A DNA stretch of 64,000 nucleotides, from contig QKIQ01000083.1 of assembly GCA_003249555.1 (NCBI GenBank), positions 1 through 64,000 on the forward strand, written 5' to 3'. This stretch comes from Clostridia bacterium. Lineage in GTDB: Bacteria; Bacillota; Clostridia; Christensenellales; SZUA-584. The notes beneath the pieces are model-generated. The model was not told where the DNA came from and did no database searches. It worked only from the letters and a program-made list of their open reading frames with translations. Every line of letters begins with the position of its first letter. Position 1 is the first letter of the stretch. Both the position numbers and the translations under genes were made by a program. Positions 36,713 to 46,581 of this stretch are shown here, piece by piece.

Positions 36713-37189
36713 ATGACCAACGTGGATGATAAGTTGATGCGTGAAGAGCTCATCAGTTTTATCGAAGAGCAGAAGAAAAAACCAGGCCCGCTGATGCCCG
36801 TCATGCAAAAAGCGCAATCCATTTTCGGTGCGCTGACTATTGACGTGCAAGAACTTATTGCTGAGCAACTGGGCATTCCCATGAGCGATGTATACGGCGT
36901 CGCCACCTTTTATTCACAGTTTGCATTAGAGCCGAAAGGAGAGCATGTCATCAGCGTCTGTATGGGCACAGCCTGCTATGTAAGAAACATAGAAAAGATC
37001 ATGGAGAAGCTGAGTGAAGAGCTGGGCGTAGACCCCGGGCAGACGACACCGGACGGACGTTTTACTTTGGAAGCCACTCGTTGCCTCGGATGCTGCGGAC
37101 TTGCCCCTGTCATCATGATCGATGATCAGGTTTACGGGCGGCTGGTTCCTTCGGATGTACCCGATATACTCGCGAACTACAAAGAATAG
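36713..37189 (+). CDS. hydC: NuoE/HydC-type [2Fe-2S] thioredoxin-like subunit of NADH-dependent [FeFe]-hydrogenase
   Basis: ...GVATFYSQFALEPKGEHVISVCMGTACYVRN...TRCLGCCGLAPVIMIDDQVYG; RBS AGGAGGGG. Confidence 0.9.
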   Translation: MTNVDDKLMREELISFIEEQKKKPGPLMPVMQKAQSIFGALTIDVQELIAEQLGIPMSDVYGVATFYSQFALEPKGEHVISVCMGTACYVRNIEKIMEKLSEELGVDPGQTTPDGRFTLEATRCLGCCGLAPVIMIDDQVYGRLVPSDVPDILANYKE

Positions 37190-37191
37190 CC

Positions 37192-37743
37192 ATGCGTGAT
37201 ATTTCTTTGCACATTCTCGACATCGTCGAGAATTCCATCCGGGCAGACAGCAGCCTTGTGCGCATCGATTTGAGCATCGATAAATCAAAAGATGATCTTA
37301 TCATCGTGATTGAAGACAATGGGTTCGGTATGAGCAAAGAAATGCTGGAGCGTGTGAAAAGTCCGTTTACGACGTCGCGAACCACAAGAAAAGTGGGACT
37401 TGGAATACCGCTGTTTGTGGCAAGCTGCGAAATAACGGGAGGACGGCTGGACATCGATTCCGAACCGGGCAAAGGCACAACGCTTTACGCCCGTCTCAAG
37501 TTCTCACATATCGATCGTCCTCCGCTCGGAGATATCGCAGAAACGATTGCCACACTGACAATTCTGAACCCCGCCATCGACTTTGTCTTCACCGCAAAAT
37601 CCGATGAGGCGTTTGAGTATGACACGCGGCAGATCAAAACGACTTTGGGGGATGTCCCCATCACGAACCCTGAAGTGATGGTGTTCATCCGTGAATATTT
37701 AGAGGAAGGGATTAAACAGGTTTTTGGAGGTAACGAAATATGA
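37192..37743 (+). CDS. Stand-alone histidine-kinase-like ATPase
   Basis: DIVENSIRADSS, IEDNGFGMSKE, RKVGLGIPLF, SEPGKGTTLYARL. Confidence 0.85.
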   Translation: MRDISLHILDIVENSIRADSSLVRIDLSIDKSKDDLIIVIEDNGFGMSKEMLERVKSPFTTSRTTRKVGLGIPLFVASCEITGGRLDIDSEPGKGTTLYARLKFSHIDRPPLGDIAETIATLTILNPAIDFVFTAKSDEAFEYDTRQIKTTLGDVPITNPEVMVFIREYLEEGIKQVFGGNEI

Positions 37744-38117
37744 AATCTTTGCAAGAACTCGAAGCAATCAGAAATAAAACTTTATCACAGATAGATATTC
37801 GTAAAAAAAGTGAAGGCACACGCATCGTGGTCGGCATGGCTACCTGCGGTATCGCCGCTGGCGCGCGCCCTGTGCTCACCGCTTTGGTGGATGAGGTCGC
37901 CAAGAGAAGCTTAAGCGATGTGACCGTATCGCAGACAGGCTGCATCGGCGCCTGCCGTTTGGAACCGATGGTCGAAGTGTATACACCCGGCAAGGACAAA
38001 GTGACATATGTGAAGGTGAGCCCCGACATGGTCGGCAGAATTGTGGCTGAGCATATCGTGAACGGAAATCCTGTCACGGAATACACAATCGGCTATCACG
38101 AAGAGAATACGAAATAG
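37740..38117 (+). CDS. (2Fe-2S) ferredoxin domain-containing protein (hydrogenase operon)
   Basis: ...VVGMATCGIAAGARPVLTALVDEV...SQTGCIGACRLEPMVEVYTPG. Confidence 0.88.
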   Translation: MKSLQELEAIRNKTLSQIDIRKKSEGTRIVVGMATCGIAAGARPVLTALVDEVAKRSLSDVTVSQTGCIGACRLEPMVEVYTPGKDKVTYVKVSPDMVGRIVAEHIVNGNPVTEYTIGYHEENTK

Positions 38118-38129
38118 GAGGGCAAAATA

Positions 38130-39920
38130 ATGGATATATTCCGTTCTCATGTACTTGTCTGCGGCGGAACCGGATGCACGTCTTCCGATTCGCCCAAGAT
38201 CATTGATAAATTTAACGAGGAAGTCAGCAAAGCCGGCCTTGATAAGGAAGTTAAGGTCGTCAGAACAGGCTGCTTCGGTCTATGTGAAGCGGGTCCCGTC
38301 GTGATCGTGTATCCCGAGGGCAGCTTCTACTCGCACGTGAAAGTCTCGGATGTCCCCGAAATCGTCAGCGAACACCTTTTGAAGGGCCGTATCGTGCAGC
38401 GACTGCTGTACCATGGCGATCAAAAAGACGTCGAGATGTCGCTTGACAACATCGGTTTTTACAAGAAGCAAAAGCGTGTTGCCTTAAGAAACTGCGGTGT
38501 GATCGATCCGGAACGCATCGACGAGTATATCGCTTTCGACGGTTACAAAGCGCTCGGTACGTGTCTTACCGAATACACTCCTCAACAGGTCATTGACATC
38601 GTTAAAGCAAGCGGACTGAGAGGACGCGGCGGCGGCGGTTTCCCCACCGGCATGAAATGGCAGTTCTGTGCCAATGAAAAGAATGAACAAAAATACGTGA
38701 TTTGCAACGCCGACGAAGGCGATCCGGGTGCATTCATGGATAGAAGTGTGCTTGAGGGCGACCCGCATGCGGTTCTTGAAGCCATGGCGATTGCGGGCTA
38801 CGCGATCGGTGCGAACATGGGTTATATCTACGTGCGCGCGGAATACCCCATCGCGGTGAAACGTCTTGAGATTGCGATTGCGCAGGCGCGTGAAGAGGGT
38901 CTGCTCGGCAAAGGCATCTTTGGGACAGGCTTCGATTTTGATATCGAGATCCGCCTTGGCGCGGGCGCATTCGTATGCGGAGAAGAAATGGCTCTGATAT
39001 CTTCCATTGAAGGTCATCGCGGTGAGCCGACACCCAAGCCGCCGTTCCCGGCACAAAAAGGGCTCTTCGGCAAACCGACAATTATCAATAACGTTGAAAC
39101 ATTTGCAAACGTACCGCAGATAATACTTAATGGAGCCGAATGGTTCTCGGCCATGGGCACTGAGAAGAGCAAGGGTACAAAGGTGTTTGCACTCGGTGGC
39201 AAGATCAACAACACAGGGCTCGTTGAGATTCCGATGGGCACAACACTGCGCGAGATTATATATGATATCGGCGGCGGTATCCCCGGAGGCAAGAAATTTA
39301 AAGCGGCTCAAACGGGCGGCCCCTCCGGCGGCTGCATACCGGCCAGCCATCTGGATACCCCCATCGACTACGATTCGCTCACTGCAATCGGTTCAATGAT
39401 GGGCAGCGGCGGTCTCATCGTGATGGACGAAGACAACTGCATGGTAGACGTGGCGCGCTTCTTCCTCGACTTTACAGTCGACGAATCCTGCGGTAAATGC
39501 CCACCCTGCCGTATCGGCACCAAGCGTATGCTTGAGATACTGGAACGCATCGTGTCCGGTCAGGGCCAAGACGGTGATATCGAAAAGCTCGAAGCGCTTG
39601 GCGAAAACATCAAGAACGCGGCGCTCTGCGGCCTTGGTAAAACGGCACCGAATCCTGTGCTTTCCACCATCAAGTATTTCCGCGATGAGTATGAAGCACA
39701 CATCTATGATAAAAAGTGCCCCGCGGGTCATTGCAAAGCCTTGCTTAACTATGTCATCGACAAAACAAAGTGCATCGGCTGCAGTGCCTGCGCAAAGGTC
39801 TGCCCCACGGGCGCGATTTCCGGCAAGATCAAAGAGCCGTTTGAGATCGACCAGAGCAAGTGCATCAAATGCGGTGCCTGCATAACCAAGTGCAAGTTCG
39901 GCGCAATCGAGAAGAAATAA
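38130..39920 (+). CDS. hydB: NuoF/HydB-type flavoprotein subunit of NADH-dependent [FeFe]-hydrogenase
   Basis: ...LRGRGGGGFPTGMKWQFC...CNADEGDPGAFMDRSVLEGDPH...ESCGKCPPCRIGT and two C-terminal 4Fe-4S motifs. Confidence 0.95.
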   Translation: MDIFRSHVLVCGGTGCTSSDSPKIIDKFNEEVSKAGLDKEVKVVRTGCFGLCEAGPVVIVYPEGSFYSHVKVSDVPEIVSEHLLKGRIVQRLLYHGDQKDVEMSLDNIGFYKKQKRVALRNCGVIDPERIDEYIAFDGYKALGTCLTEYTPQQVIDIVKASGLRGRGGGGFPTGMKWQFCANEKNEQKYVICNADEGDPGAFMDRSVLEGDPHAVLEAMAIAGYAIGANMGYIYVRAEYPIAVKRLEIAIAQAREEGLLGKGIFGTGFDFDIEIRLGAGAFVCGEEMALISSIEGHRGEPTPKPPFPAQKGLFGKPTIINNVETFANVPQIILNGAEWFSAMGTEKSKGTKVFALGGKINNTGLVEIPMGTTLREIIYDIGGGIPGGKKFKAAQTGGPSGGCIPASHLDTPIDYDSLTAIGSMMGSGGLIVMDEDNCMVDVARFFLDFTVDESCGKCPPCRIGTKRMLEILERIVSGQGQDGDIEKLEALGENIKNAALCGLGKTAPNPVLSTIKYFRDEYEAHIYDKKCPAGHCKALLNYVIDKTKCIGCSACAKVCPTGAISGKIKEPFEIDQSKCIKCGACITKCKFGAIEKK

Positions 39921-39938
39921 GAAAGGAGCAGACAGGTT

Positions 39939-41678
39939 ATGATATCTTTAACGATAGATGGAGTCAAAGTGGAAGTTCCTGATAACACTTCGGTTCTCGA
40001 AGCGGCCAGGGCTGCCAATATTAAAATACCGACACTGTGCTACTTAAAGGGCGTCAACGCCATCGGTGCCTGCCGTATGTGCCTCGTCGAAATGATTGAA
40101 GGAGGCCGCGGTCTTCAGGCATCTTGTGTGCTGCCCGCTGCCAACGGCATGGTGATATCCACAAAATCCAAGGCTGTGCAGAATGCGCGCCGTGTGAACT
40201 TGGAGCTGATTCTCTCCAACCACGACAAGCGTTGTCTCTCCTGCGTGAGAAACGGCAACTGTGAGCTACAGAAGGTTTGCGAAGAGCTGGGTGTTGAAGA
40301 TGTACCTTATGAAGGTCAGGACTTTTCACGTCCGCTTGATACGGGTTCCCCCTCGATCGTCAGAGACCCCAATAAGTGCATTCTCTGCCGACGCTGCGTA
40401 GCAGTCTGCAACAACGTACAGAAAATCGGCGCTGTGGGCGCAACGGAGCGCGGTTTCAAGACAATCGTGGAACCTGTTTTCGGAAAATCCTTAAAGGATG
40501 TGCCTTGCGTCAACTGCGGACAGTGCATCACGGCCTGCCCGGTGGGCGCGCTCTATGAAAGAAGCGAAATTGATAACGTTTGGGACGCGATCAACGATGC
40601 CAAAAAGCACGTGGTTGTTCAAACGGCTCCCGCCGTGCGTTTCGGTCTCGGCGAAGAGTTCGGCATTCCGGTGGGCACCAGCGTGACCGGCAAAATGGCC
40701 ACAGCTTTAAAGCGCATCGGCTTTGACAAGGTTTTCGACGTTGACTTCAGCGCCGACTTAACCATTATGGAAGAAGGCACAGAGCTTTTAGGCCGTATCA
40801 AAAACGGCGGCAAGCTGCCGATGATTACTTCGTGCAGCCCCGGCTGGATTAAATACTGCGAGCATTTCTTCCCAGATTTTCTTGACAATCTCTCCAGCTG
40901 CAAATCGCCCCACCAGATGGGCGGCGCGGTTATCAAATCATACTACGCGGAAAAAGCCGGTATTGATCCGAAGGACATTTATGTGGTCTCCATTATGCCT
41001 TGCACCGCGAAGAAGTTTGAGAAGGAACGTGATGAGATGGCTGTGAACGGCAATCGTGATGTTGACGCCGTGCTTACCACGCGTGAACTCGCCAAAATGA
41101 TCAAACAGGCCAACCTCGACTTTGCGAACCTCCCAGACAGCGATTTTGACCGTGTACTGGGTGAATCCACAGGCGCGGCGGTTATCTTCGGTGCCACAGG
41201 CGGCGTGATGGAAGCGGCGCTTCGTACTGTTGCCGATATCCTCACAGGCGAAGATTTGAAAGATCTCAACTACGAATGCGTGCGAGGTATCGACGGCGTG
41301 AAAGAAGCAACGATCAACGTTGCCGAAATGGACATTAAGGTTGCGGTTGCAAGCGGCACGGGCAACGCGAAAAAGCTTCTTGAAGCCATACGCAATGGCG
41401 AAAAGGAATATCACTTCATCGAAGTGATGGGGTGCCCCGGCGGCTGCGTGACCGGCGGCGGACAGCCTATCGTCTCAGCTCAGGATAAGCTCAACATCAA
41501 CCCGTATGTTCTCCGCGCCAAAGCGACATACGAAGAGGATGCGGGCAAGCCCAAAAGAAAATCACATGAGAACGAAGAAGTGCAGTTGCTCTATAAAGAG
41601 TTCCTCGGCGAGCCTAACAGCCACAAAGCGCATGAGTTGCTTCACACGCATTATCATCAAAGACCCAAATATCAATAA
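39939..41678 (+). CDS. hydA: NADH-dependent [FeFe]-hydrogenase catalytic subunit (HydA)
   Basis: N-terminal 2Fe-2S and 4Fe-4S domains; MITSCSPGWIKYCE, IMPCTAKKFE, EVMGCPGGCVTGGGQP. Confidence 0.95.
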   Translation: MISLTIDGVKVEVPDNTSVLEAARAANIKIPTLCYLKGVNAIGACRMCLVEMIEGGRGLQASCVLPAANGMVISTKSKAVQNARRVNLELILSNHDKRCLSCVRNGNCELQKVCEELGVEDVPYEGQDFSRPLDTGSPSIVRDPNKCILCRRCVAVCNNVQKIGAVGATERGFKTIVEPVFGKSLKDVPCVNCGQCITACPVGALYERSEIDNVWDAINDAKKHVVVQTAPAVRFGLGEEFGIPVGTSVTGKMATALKRIGFDKVFDVDFSADLTIMEEGTELLGRIKNGGKLPMITSCSPGWIKYCEHFFPDFLDNLSSCKSPHQMGGAVIKSYYAEKAGIDPKDIYVVSIMPCTAKKFEKERDEMAVNGNRDVDAVLTTRELAKMIKQANLDFANLPDSDFDRVLGESTGAAVIFGATGGVMEAALRTVADILTGEDLKDLNYECVRGIDGVKEATINVAEMDIKVAVASGTGNAKKLLEAIRNGEKEYHFIEVMGCPGGCVTGGGQPIVSAQDKLNINPYVLRAKATYEEDAGKPKRKSHENEEVQLLYKEFLGEPNSHKAHELLHTHYHQRPKYQ

Positions 41679-41690
41679 CCGATGTTTTCG

Positions 41691-41720
41691 AAAGCCCCGG
41701 CAAAGCCCGGGGCTTTTAAT
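41691..41720 (+). terminator. Strong intrinsic terminator after hydA
   Basis: AAAGCCCCGG-CAAAGC-CCGGGGCTTT-T. Confidence 0.8.
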
Positions 41721-41722
41721 AT

Positions 41723-42856
41723 CTATTCGTCTTTGTCAGGGCGTTCGCAGCAGTTCTTATACTTTTTTCCGCTGCCGCACGGACAAGGCTCATTTCGGCC
41801 GATTTTAGTGCGCTTAGGAAACTCAATCAAATTGTTTCTAATCTCAATCTTTCTCATCCCATCACTTTGGCATGTTCCAAAAATCTCTTCAGCCGTATTT
41901 CCTTTGTTATACCAAAGTGGCGTATCGTTTTTTAATTCTCTAAAAAGATCTAAGAAATTTTGAAAATCGACCTGGCTCTCCCATTCGATCATTCCAAGGA
42001 AAGCCGGCAAATCGAATTTTGTATTCAACTCACGGCTATGTTCAATTGCATTTATCATAATGTATTCCTCTGCGGCTTCTTCATCGATACCTTTCTCACA
42101 AAGAAGACTGACCAACAGATCCATATTCTTTGGGTCTTTTGGCAAACCAAAAGCGGCTGCATGTGCGTATTCTTCCTTTGAATATTGCCGATAAGCAATA
42201 TCTTTCCTGCTTTGAATGGTATCATACCATAGTAACGGGTTATCAATCTCGCAATTAAAAAACCATAATTTCTCACCAATAGGCACAGGAATCGTCATCT
42301 TGAGAAAATCCATACGATGCAGTATAAAAGCACTGATATCTTCAATGCGCATGTGCGGAAAACAATCTATCATCAAGCAGAAAAACCATTCTTCTTCTAC
42401 AAGGCCATAGGTTTCAATGATACCTCTTGCACAATACTCCATCTCCTGCCATTCGATGAGCTGATCTGTCATGTCAACAGATTGGCGTACAACAGCATCA
42501 ATAAATACATCGGCGACCGTGATCTTTGCCTTATTGTAATCAATAAGTCCCCACGGCTCAAGCGCATCACAAAGCTCATTGATTATCATGCTGTTTTCAT
42601 CTTGATTGTAATATGCATGCAGTTTTCCATTCTGCTTTTTCTTGTGTATTTCGCGTGTAAACAAAATGATGTGTAAACTAATCATTGAAAGAAACGCGTC
42701 GCTATTTTGCTCGTATATTTCAGCAAGCCGACATGCTGTTTTCTCTTTATTCCAAGAGGCAGGAATTTTTTCATCGAAAAATACAGCCATACTCTGCATA
42801 TCGACTTTTCTCAAATTCATCAGACACTTTACTAGATTATTACTCATCATATTCAT
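41723..42856 (-). CDS. SEC-C motif-containing hypothetical protein
   Basis: C-terminal RNEPCPCGSGKKYKNCCERPDKDE; the remainder is unrecognised. Confidence 0.75.
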   Translation of the reverse strand: MNMMSNNLVKCLMNLRKVDMQSMAVFFDEKIPASWNKEKTACRLAEIYEQNSDAFLSMISLHIILFTREIHKKKQNGKLHAYYNQDENSMIINELCDALEPWGLIDYNKAKITVADVFIDAVVRQSVDMTDQLIEWQEMEYCARGIIETYGLVEEEWFFCLMIDCFPHMRIEDISAFILHRMDFLKMTIPVPIGEKLWFFNCEIDNPLLWYDTIQSRKDIAYRQYSKEEYAHAAAFGLPKDPKNMDLLVSLLCEKGIDEEAAEEYIMINAIEHSRELNTKFDLPAFLGMIEWESQVDFQNFLDLFRELKNDTPLWYNKGNTAEEIFGTCQSDGMRKIEIRNNLIEFPKRTKIGRNEPCPCGSGKKYKNCCERPDKDE

Positions 42857-42873
42857 TTCCTTGCCAACGTTAT

Positions 42874-44079
42874 TTATACCAGCACTGATTCCGCCACGGC
42901 ATCCGCGAGCGCAAAAAGCTCATCCATCTGGGCTTCCTTTAGAGACGATTTAATTACAAACGGCGGCGCAAGCAGTTCCATCTGTTTCATTTCGCATATG
43001 AGATTTTGCATCACATTATGCGCGGCGGGCGCCCATGAACCGTTGGCAACAATCGCCACCTTGCGATTGCGCAGATTCAGAACCGTCATTTCTCTTAAGA
43101 GCGATTCCATGCCAAAATACAATCCCGCATTGTAGGTCGGCGAAGCAAATACCAAATGACTGTATTTGAACGCATCGGAAATGATATATGACGGATGCGT
43201 TTTAGATACGTCATACATACGCATATCTTGAACGCCTTTTTGTGCAAGCCGGTTAGCGATCACGCCCGTCGCGTTTTCCGTATTGCCGTACATGGATGCG
43301 TACGCAAGCACCACACCCTTTTTCTCCGGCTCATAGCGGCTCCACTTATCGTATTTTTCAACAAAATATCCGATGTCCTTGCGCCATACCGGGCCATGAA
43401 GCGGGCATATCATTTTGATATCCGTTCCCTGAAGCTTTTTTAACACCGCCTGCACCTGGCTGCCATAGCGTCCCACGATATTCGTATAGTAGCGGCGCGC
43501 TTCGTCGAGGAAATGGCCTTCAAAATCGTATTCATCGCTAAATACATTACCGGACAGCGCACCGAATGTGCCGAAAGCGTCTGCCGAAAAGAGGATTCCC
43601 TTCGTCTCCTCATACGAAAGCATGACCTCAGGCCAGTGTACCATCGGCGCGAACACAAACCGCAGAGCATGACATCCCAGCGATAACGTATCGCCGTCTT
43701 TCACCTCATGCACACGCATGTCGATATCAAAATCGTAGAACTGACTGATCATATTGAACGTTTTGGCGTTACCGACAATTTTGATATCAGGATAGCGGCA
43801 AATGAGCTCTTCGATATACGCGCAATGGTCTGGCTCCATGTGGTTGACCACAAGGTAGTCAATGGATCGACCGTCCGTCACATGCTTGAGATTCTCAAGG
43901 AACTGCTGCGTAATTGCTGAATCCACTGTATCCATAAGCGCTACTTTTTCATCCATTATCAGATATGAATTATATGACACACCGTTGGGCAGCGGGAACA
44001 TGTTTTCAAAAAGCGCCAGTCGTCTGTCGTTTCCACCCACCCAAAATATCTGCGGTGCAATCTGCTGTGATATCTGCAA
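42874..44079 (-). CDS. FprA family A-type flavoprotein (flavodiiron protein)
   Basis: Lactamase-like diiron motif VVNHMEPDHCAY and a C-terminal flavodoxin domain VVLAYASMYGNTENATGVIA. Confidence 0.92.
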   Translation of the reverse strand: MQISQQIAPQIFWVGGNDRRLALFENMFPLPNGVSYNSYLIMDEKVALMDTVDSAITQQFLENLKHVTDGRSIDYLVVNHMEPDHCAYIEELICRYPDIKIVGNAKTFNMISQFYDFDIDMRVHEVKDGDTLSLGCHALRFVFAPMVHWPEVMLSYEETKGILFSADAFGTFGALSGNVFSDEYDFEGHFLDEARRYYTNIVGRYGSQVQAVLKKLQGTDIKMICPLHGPVWRKDIGYFVEKYDKWSRYEPEKKGVVLAYASMYGNTENATGVIANRLAQKGVQDMRMYDVSKTHPSYIISDAFKYSHLVFASPTYNAGLYFGMESLLREMTVLNLRNRKVAIVANGSWAPAAHNVMQNLICEMKQMELLAPPFVIKSSLKEAQMDELFALADAVAESVLV

Positions 44080-44183
44080 TTCTATCCCCTTCTTTCGAAA
44101 AAATTAAAAATCAGGTTAATGCCAATCCTTATATAAATCAGCCTTTTTATATGTATTATTATAACTGCGTCATCCAAACACGT

Positions 44184-45359
44184 CTAGCCGATTGTTGCTA
44201 CCACATCGCGATCAATCGCAGCGTCAATCAACGTTTGCGCATCCAGTGCTGCTTCCGCCCTTTCTATATCACAAAGGCGCGGCTTGGTCACGGGATGTTT
44301 GGGAACAAAAACGGTACAGCAGTCCTCATAAGGCAATATAGACGTGTCAAATGTCCCGTAACGCTCTGCCAGTTCGGTGATCTCCAGCTTGTCCATACCG
44401 ATCAACGGGCGCAACACGGGCATATCCACCGCGTCGTTAGTGACCGCAAGGCTTTCCAGCGTCTGGCTGGCCACCTGACCCACACTTTCCCCTGTTACCA
44501 GCGCAAGACAACGGTCGTTTTTTGCAATCCGCTCCGCAATGCGCATCATAAAGCGACGCATGAGAATGGTCAGATACTCCTGCGGGCATTTCTCATACAG
44601 CGTCATCTGAATGTCCGTAAAACGCACCACATGCAACCTTATCGGTCCAGTGTATCGCGCCATCAGCTTTGCCAGGTCTTGCACCTTCTCAAGCGCCTTG
44701 TCGCTTGTATACGGAAAGCTTTCAAAATGCACGGCCGCCAGCGCCACGCCGCGTTTGGCGATCATGCAGCCTGCCACAGGGCTGTCGATTCCACCCGAAA
44801 GCAGCAGCGCTGCACGTCCGTTGCAGCCGACGGGCATACCCCCCGGCCCTTTGAGTACCCGCGTATAGCAATACGCCTTGTCACGCATTTCAAGGTATGC
44901 CGTCAGTTCCGGATGGTCGAGATTCACCTTGAGCCCCGGCACACGGTCTAAAATCACGCCGCCCGCTTGAGCCGCCATCTGAGATGATTTCATAGGGAAA
45001 CGTTTGTCCGCGCGGCGTGCCTCTACGCGAAACGGCACCGTTTCTTTGTCAAAACGTTCTCTTTCTTCCGCCACCATATCGGCCAGAACCTGCGAAGCGG
45101 CGTCAAAATCCTGCTCCAGCCTGACACCGGGGCTGTATGAATGAATGCCGAAAACACGCCCCAGCGCTTCAAGCGCCCTATCCAATTGCTCTTCCTTCAC
45201 GTTTTCCACATACACACGGCTTTCTCCGCGCCGTACCACTGCGCCTTCTATGCCACAGAGCGCCGAAGTCACGTTCCTAACGAGCGCTTTCTCGAAAAAC
45301 GGGCGGTTAAGCCCCTTTAAGTGTATTTCCGCATAACGTATGATGATGATATTATCCAC
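44184..45359 (-). CDS. thiI: tRNA 4-thiouridine synthase ThiI (no rhodanese domain)
   Basis: MDNIIIIRYAEIHLKGLNRPFFEKALVRN...ALLLSGGIDSPVAGCMIAKRG. Confidence 0.93.
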   Translation of the reverse strand: MDNIIIIRYAEIHLKGLNRPFFEKALVRNVTSALCGIEGAVVRRGESRVYVENVKEEQLDRALEALGRVFGIHSYSPGVRLEQDFDAASQVLADMVAEERERFDKETVPFRVEARRADKRFPMKSSQMAAQAGGVILDRVPGLKVNLDHPELTAYLEMRDKAYCYTRVLKGPGGMPVGCNGRAALLLSGGIDSPVAGCMIAKRGVALAAVHFESFPYTSDKALEKVQDLAKLMARYTGPIRLHVVRFTDIQMTLYEKCPQEYLTILMRRFMMRIAERIAKNDRCLALVTGESVGQVASQTLESLAVTNDAVDMPVLRPLIGMDKLEITELAERYGTFDTSILPYEDCCTVFVPKHPVTKPRLCDIERAEAALDAQTLIDAAIDRDVVATIG

Positions 45360-46473
45360 GATGTGAAAACCTCCTGAGTTGACGAACCGCTTTTTCCAGC
45401 GCTTCGAGACATATTTGTATATCGTCCGCCGTGTTGTTATCGCTCATGCTGATGCGCACTGTGCCATCGGCGAGTGATCTTTTGATGCCGCATTCCAGTA
45501 TCACACGGCTCACCTTGCCGCGCGAGCATGCCGCGCCTGTTCCAATATATATACCCTGGTCTCCAAGCAAACGCACAAGCACCTCCGCGCGTATGCCCTC
45601 AAACGAGACGCTCAAGATGTGCGGCACAAAGGCATGCGGGATGTTGACAACCGCCCCCTCAATCTTCCCAAGACCGAAGATGAGCGCCGAACGCAGCGCC
45701 TCCACATGCGCTAGCGTTGCGGTGTCCGCAAAACCGCGCCTCAGCGCTTCGCCGAACGCCTGAATTCCCAGCGTATTCTCCGTACCCGCGCGCAGCACGC
45801 TTTCCTGACTGCCGCCCAGCAGCACCGGTTTTATTGTACGTCCGTTAAGCGCCAGCAATGCGCCTGTGCCTTTCAGTCCATGTATTTTGTGCGCACTGAC
45901 CGTGTAATAATCCACACCGAGGTCGTAAATATCTATCGGCGTTTTCAGCAACGCCTGAACGCCATCCGCATGAAAAAGCGTATTTGAATTCTTGGCACGC
46001 ACCTCACGGCGTATGTTTTTAATATCGTTGAGCGCGCCCGTTTCATTGTTGACATGCATGATACTCACGAGCGCAGTCTCTTCCCGCACCAAAGCGGCCA
46101 CATCCTCCGGCTCGATATGAAAGCCCCTCGGTGTCACATAATCCACCTGCGCACCTTGCTGCTCTAAGTGCTTGAACATTACATATACGGACGGATGCTC
46201 AATTGTACTCGTGACGTAATGCCCACCCTTGCGCCAGCCTGAAAGCACCGCCATGTTGTTCGCTTCGGTGCCGCCTGACGTAAATACACAAGCGCCGTCT
46301 CTAGCACCCAAACTTTGAGCAAGCGTTTGCCGAATTTTTTTTATTTCGCTGAATACCGCTTCTGCGCCTTTGTATGCTGCGGAGGGATTATACCAGCCGT
46401 CTTTGCTGTGATATGCGGTAACCGTATCGATATATGGCTTTGTGGTGGCCGCGTTGTCAAGATAAATCTCCAA
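45352..46473 (-). CDS. Cysteine desulfurase (NifS/IscS family)
   Basis: EIYLDNAATTKPY...FTSGGTEANNMAV...SAHKIHGLKGTGALL; TTG start at 46473 preceded by GGGAGG; overlaps thiI. Confidence 0.92.
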   Translation of the reverse strand: MEIYLDNAATTKPYIDTVTAYHSKDGWYNPSAAYKGAEAVFSEIKKIRQTLAQSLGARDGACVFTSGGTEANNMAVLSGWRKGGHYVTSTIEHPSVYVMFKHLEQQGAQVDYVTPRGFHIEPEDVAALVREETALVSIMHVNNETGALNDIKNIRREVRAKNSNTLFHADGVQALLKTPIDIYDLGVDYYTVSAHKIHGLKGTGALLALNGRTIKPVLLGGSQESVLRAGTENTLGIQAFGEALRRGFADTATLAHVEALRSALIFGLGKIEGAVVNIPHAFVPHILSVSFEGIRAEVLVRLLGDQGIYIGTGAACSRGKVSRVILECGIKRSLADGTVRISMSDNNTADDIQICLEALEKAVRQLRRFSHRG

Positions 46474-46581
46474 AAAAATAGTGCCTCCCAGAGAGAAATA
46501 GTATATAATGTGTTTATAATAACACGTAATGTGGAATATATTAAGCGGTTTTTGCATAAATCATTAGTCATCGGAGGGTTT

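Noticed and set aside
38484-39350. 288-aa minus ORF opposite hydB
   Set aside because: Antisense to a strongly conserved NuoF/HydB gene; translation matches no family I recognise.
43965-44951. 328-aa plus ORF across fprA/thiI
   Set aside because: Antisense to thiI; His/Arg/Cys-rich translation typical of a shadow ORF.
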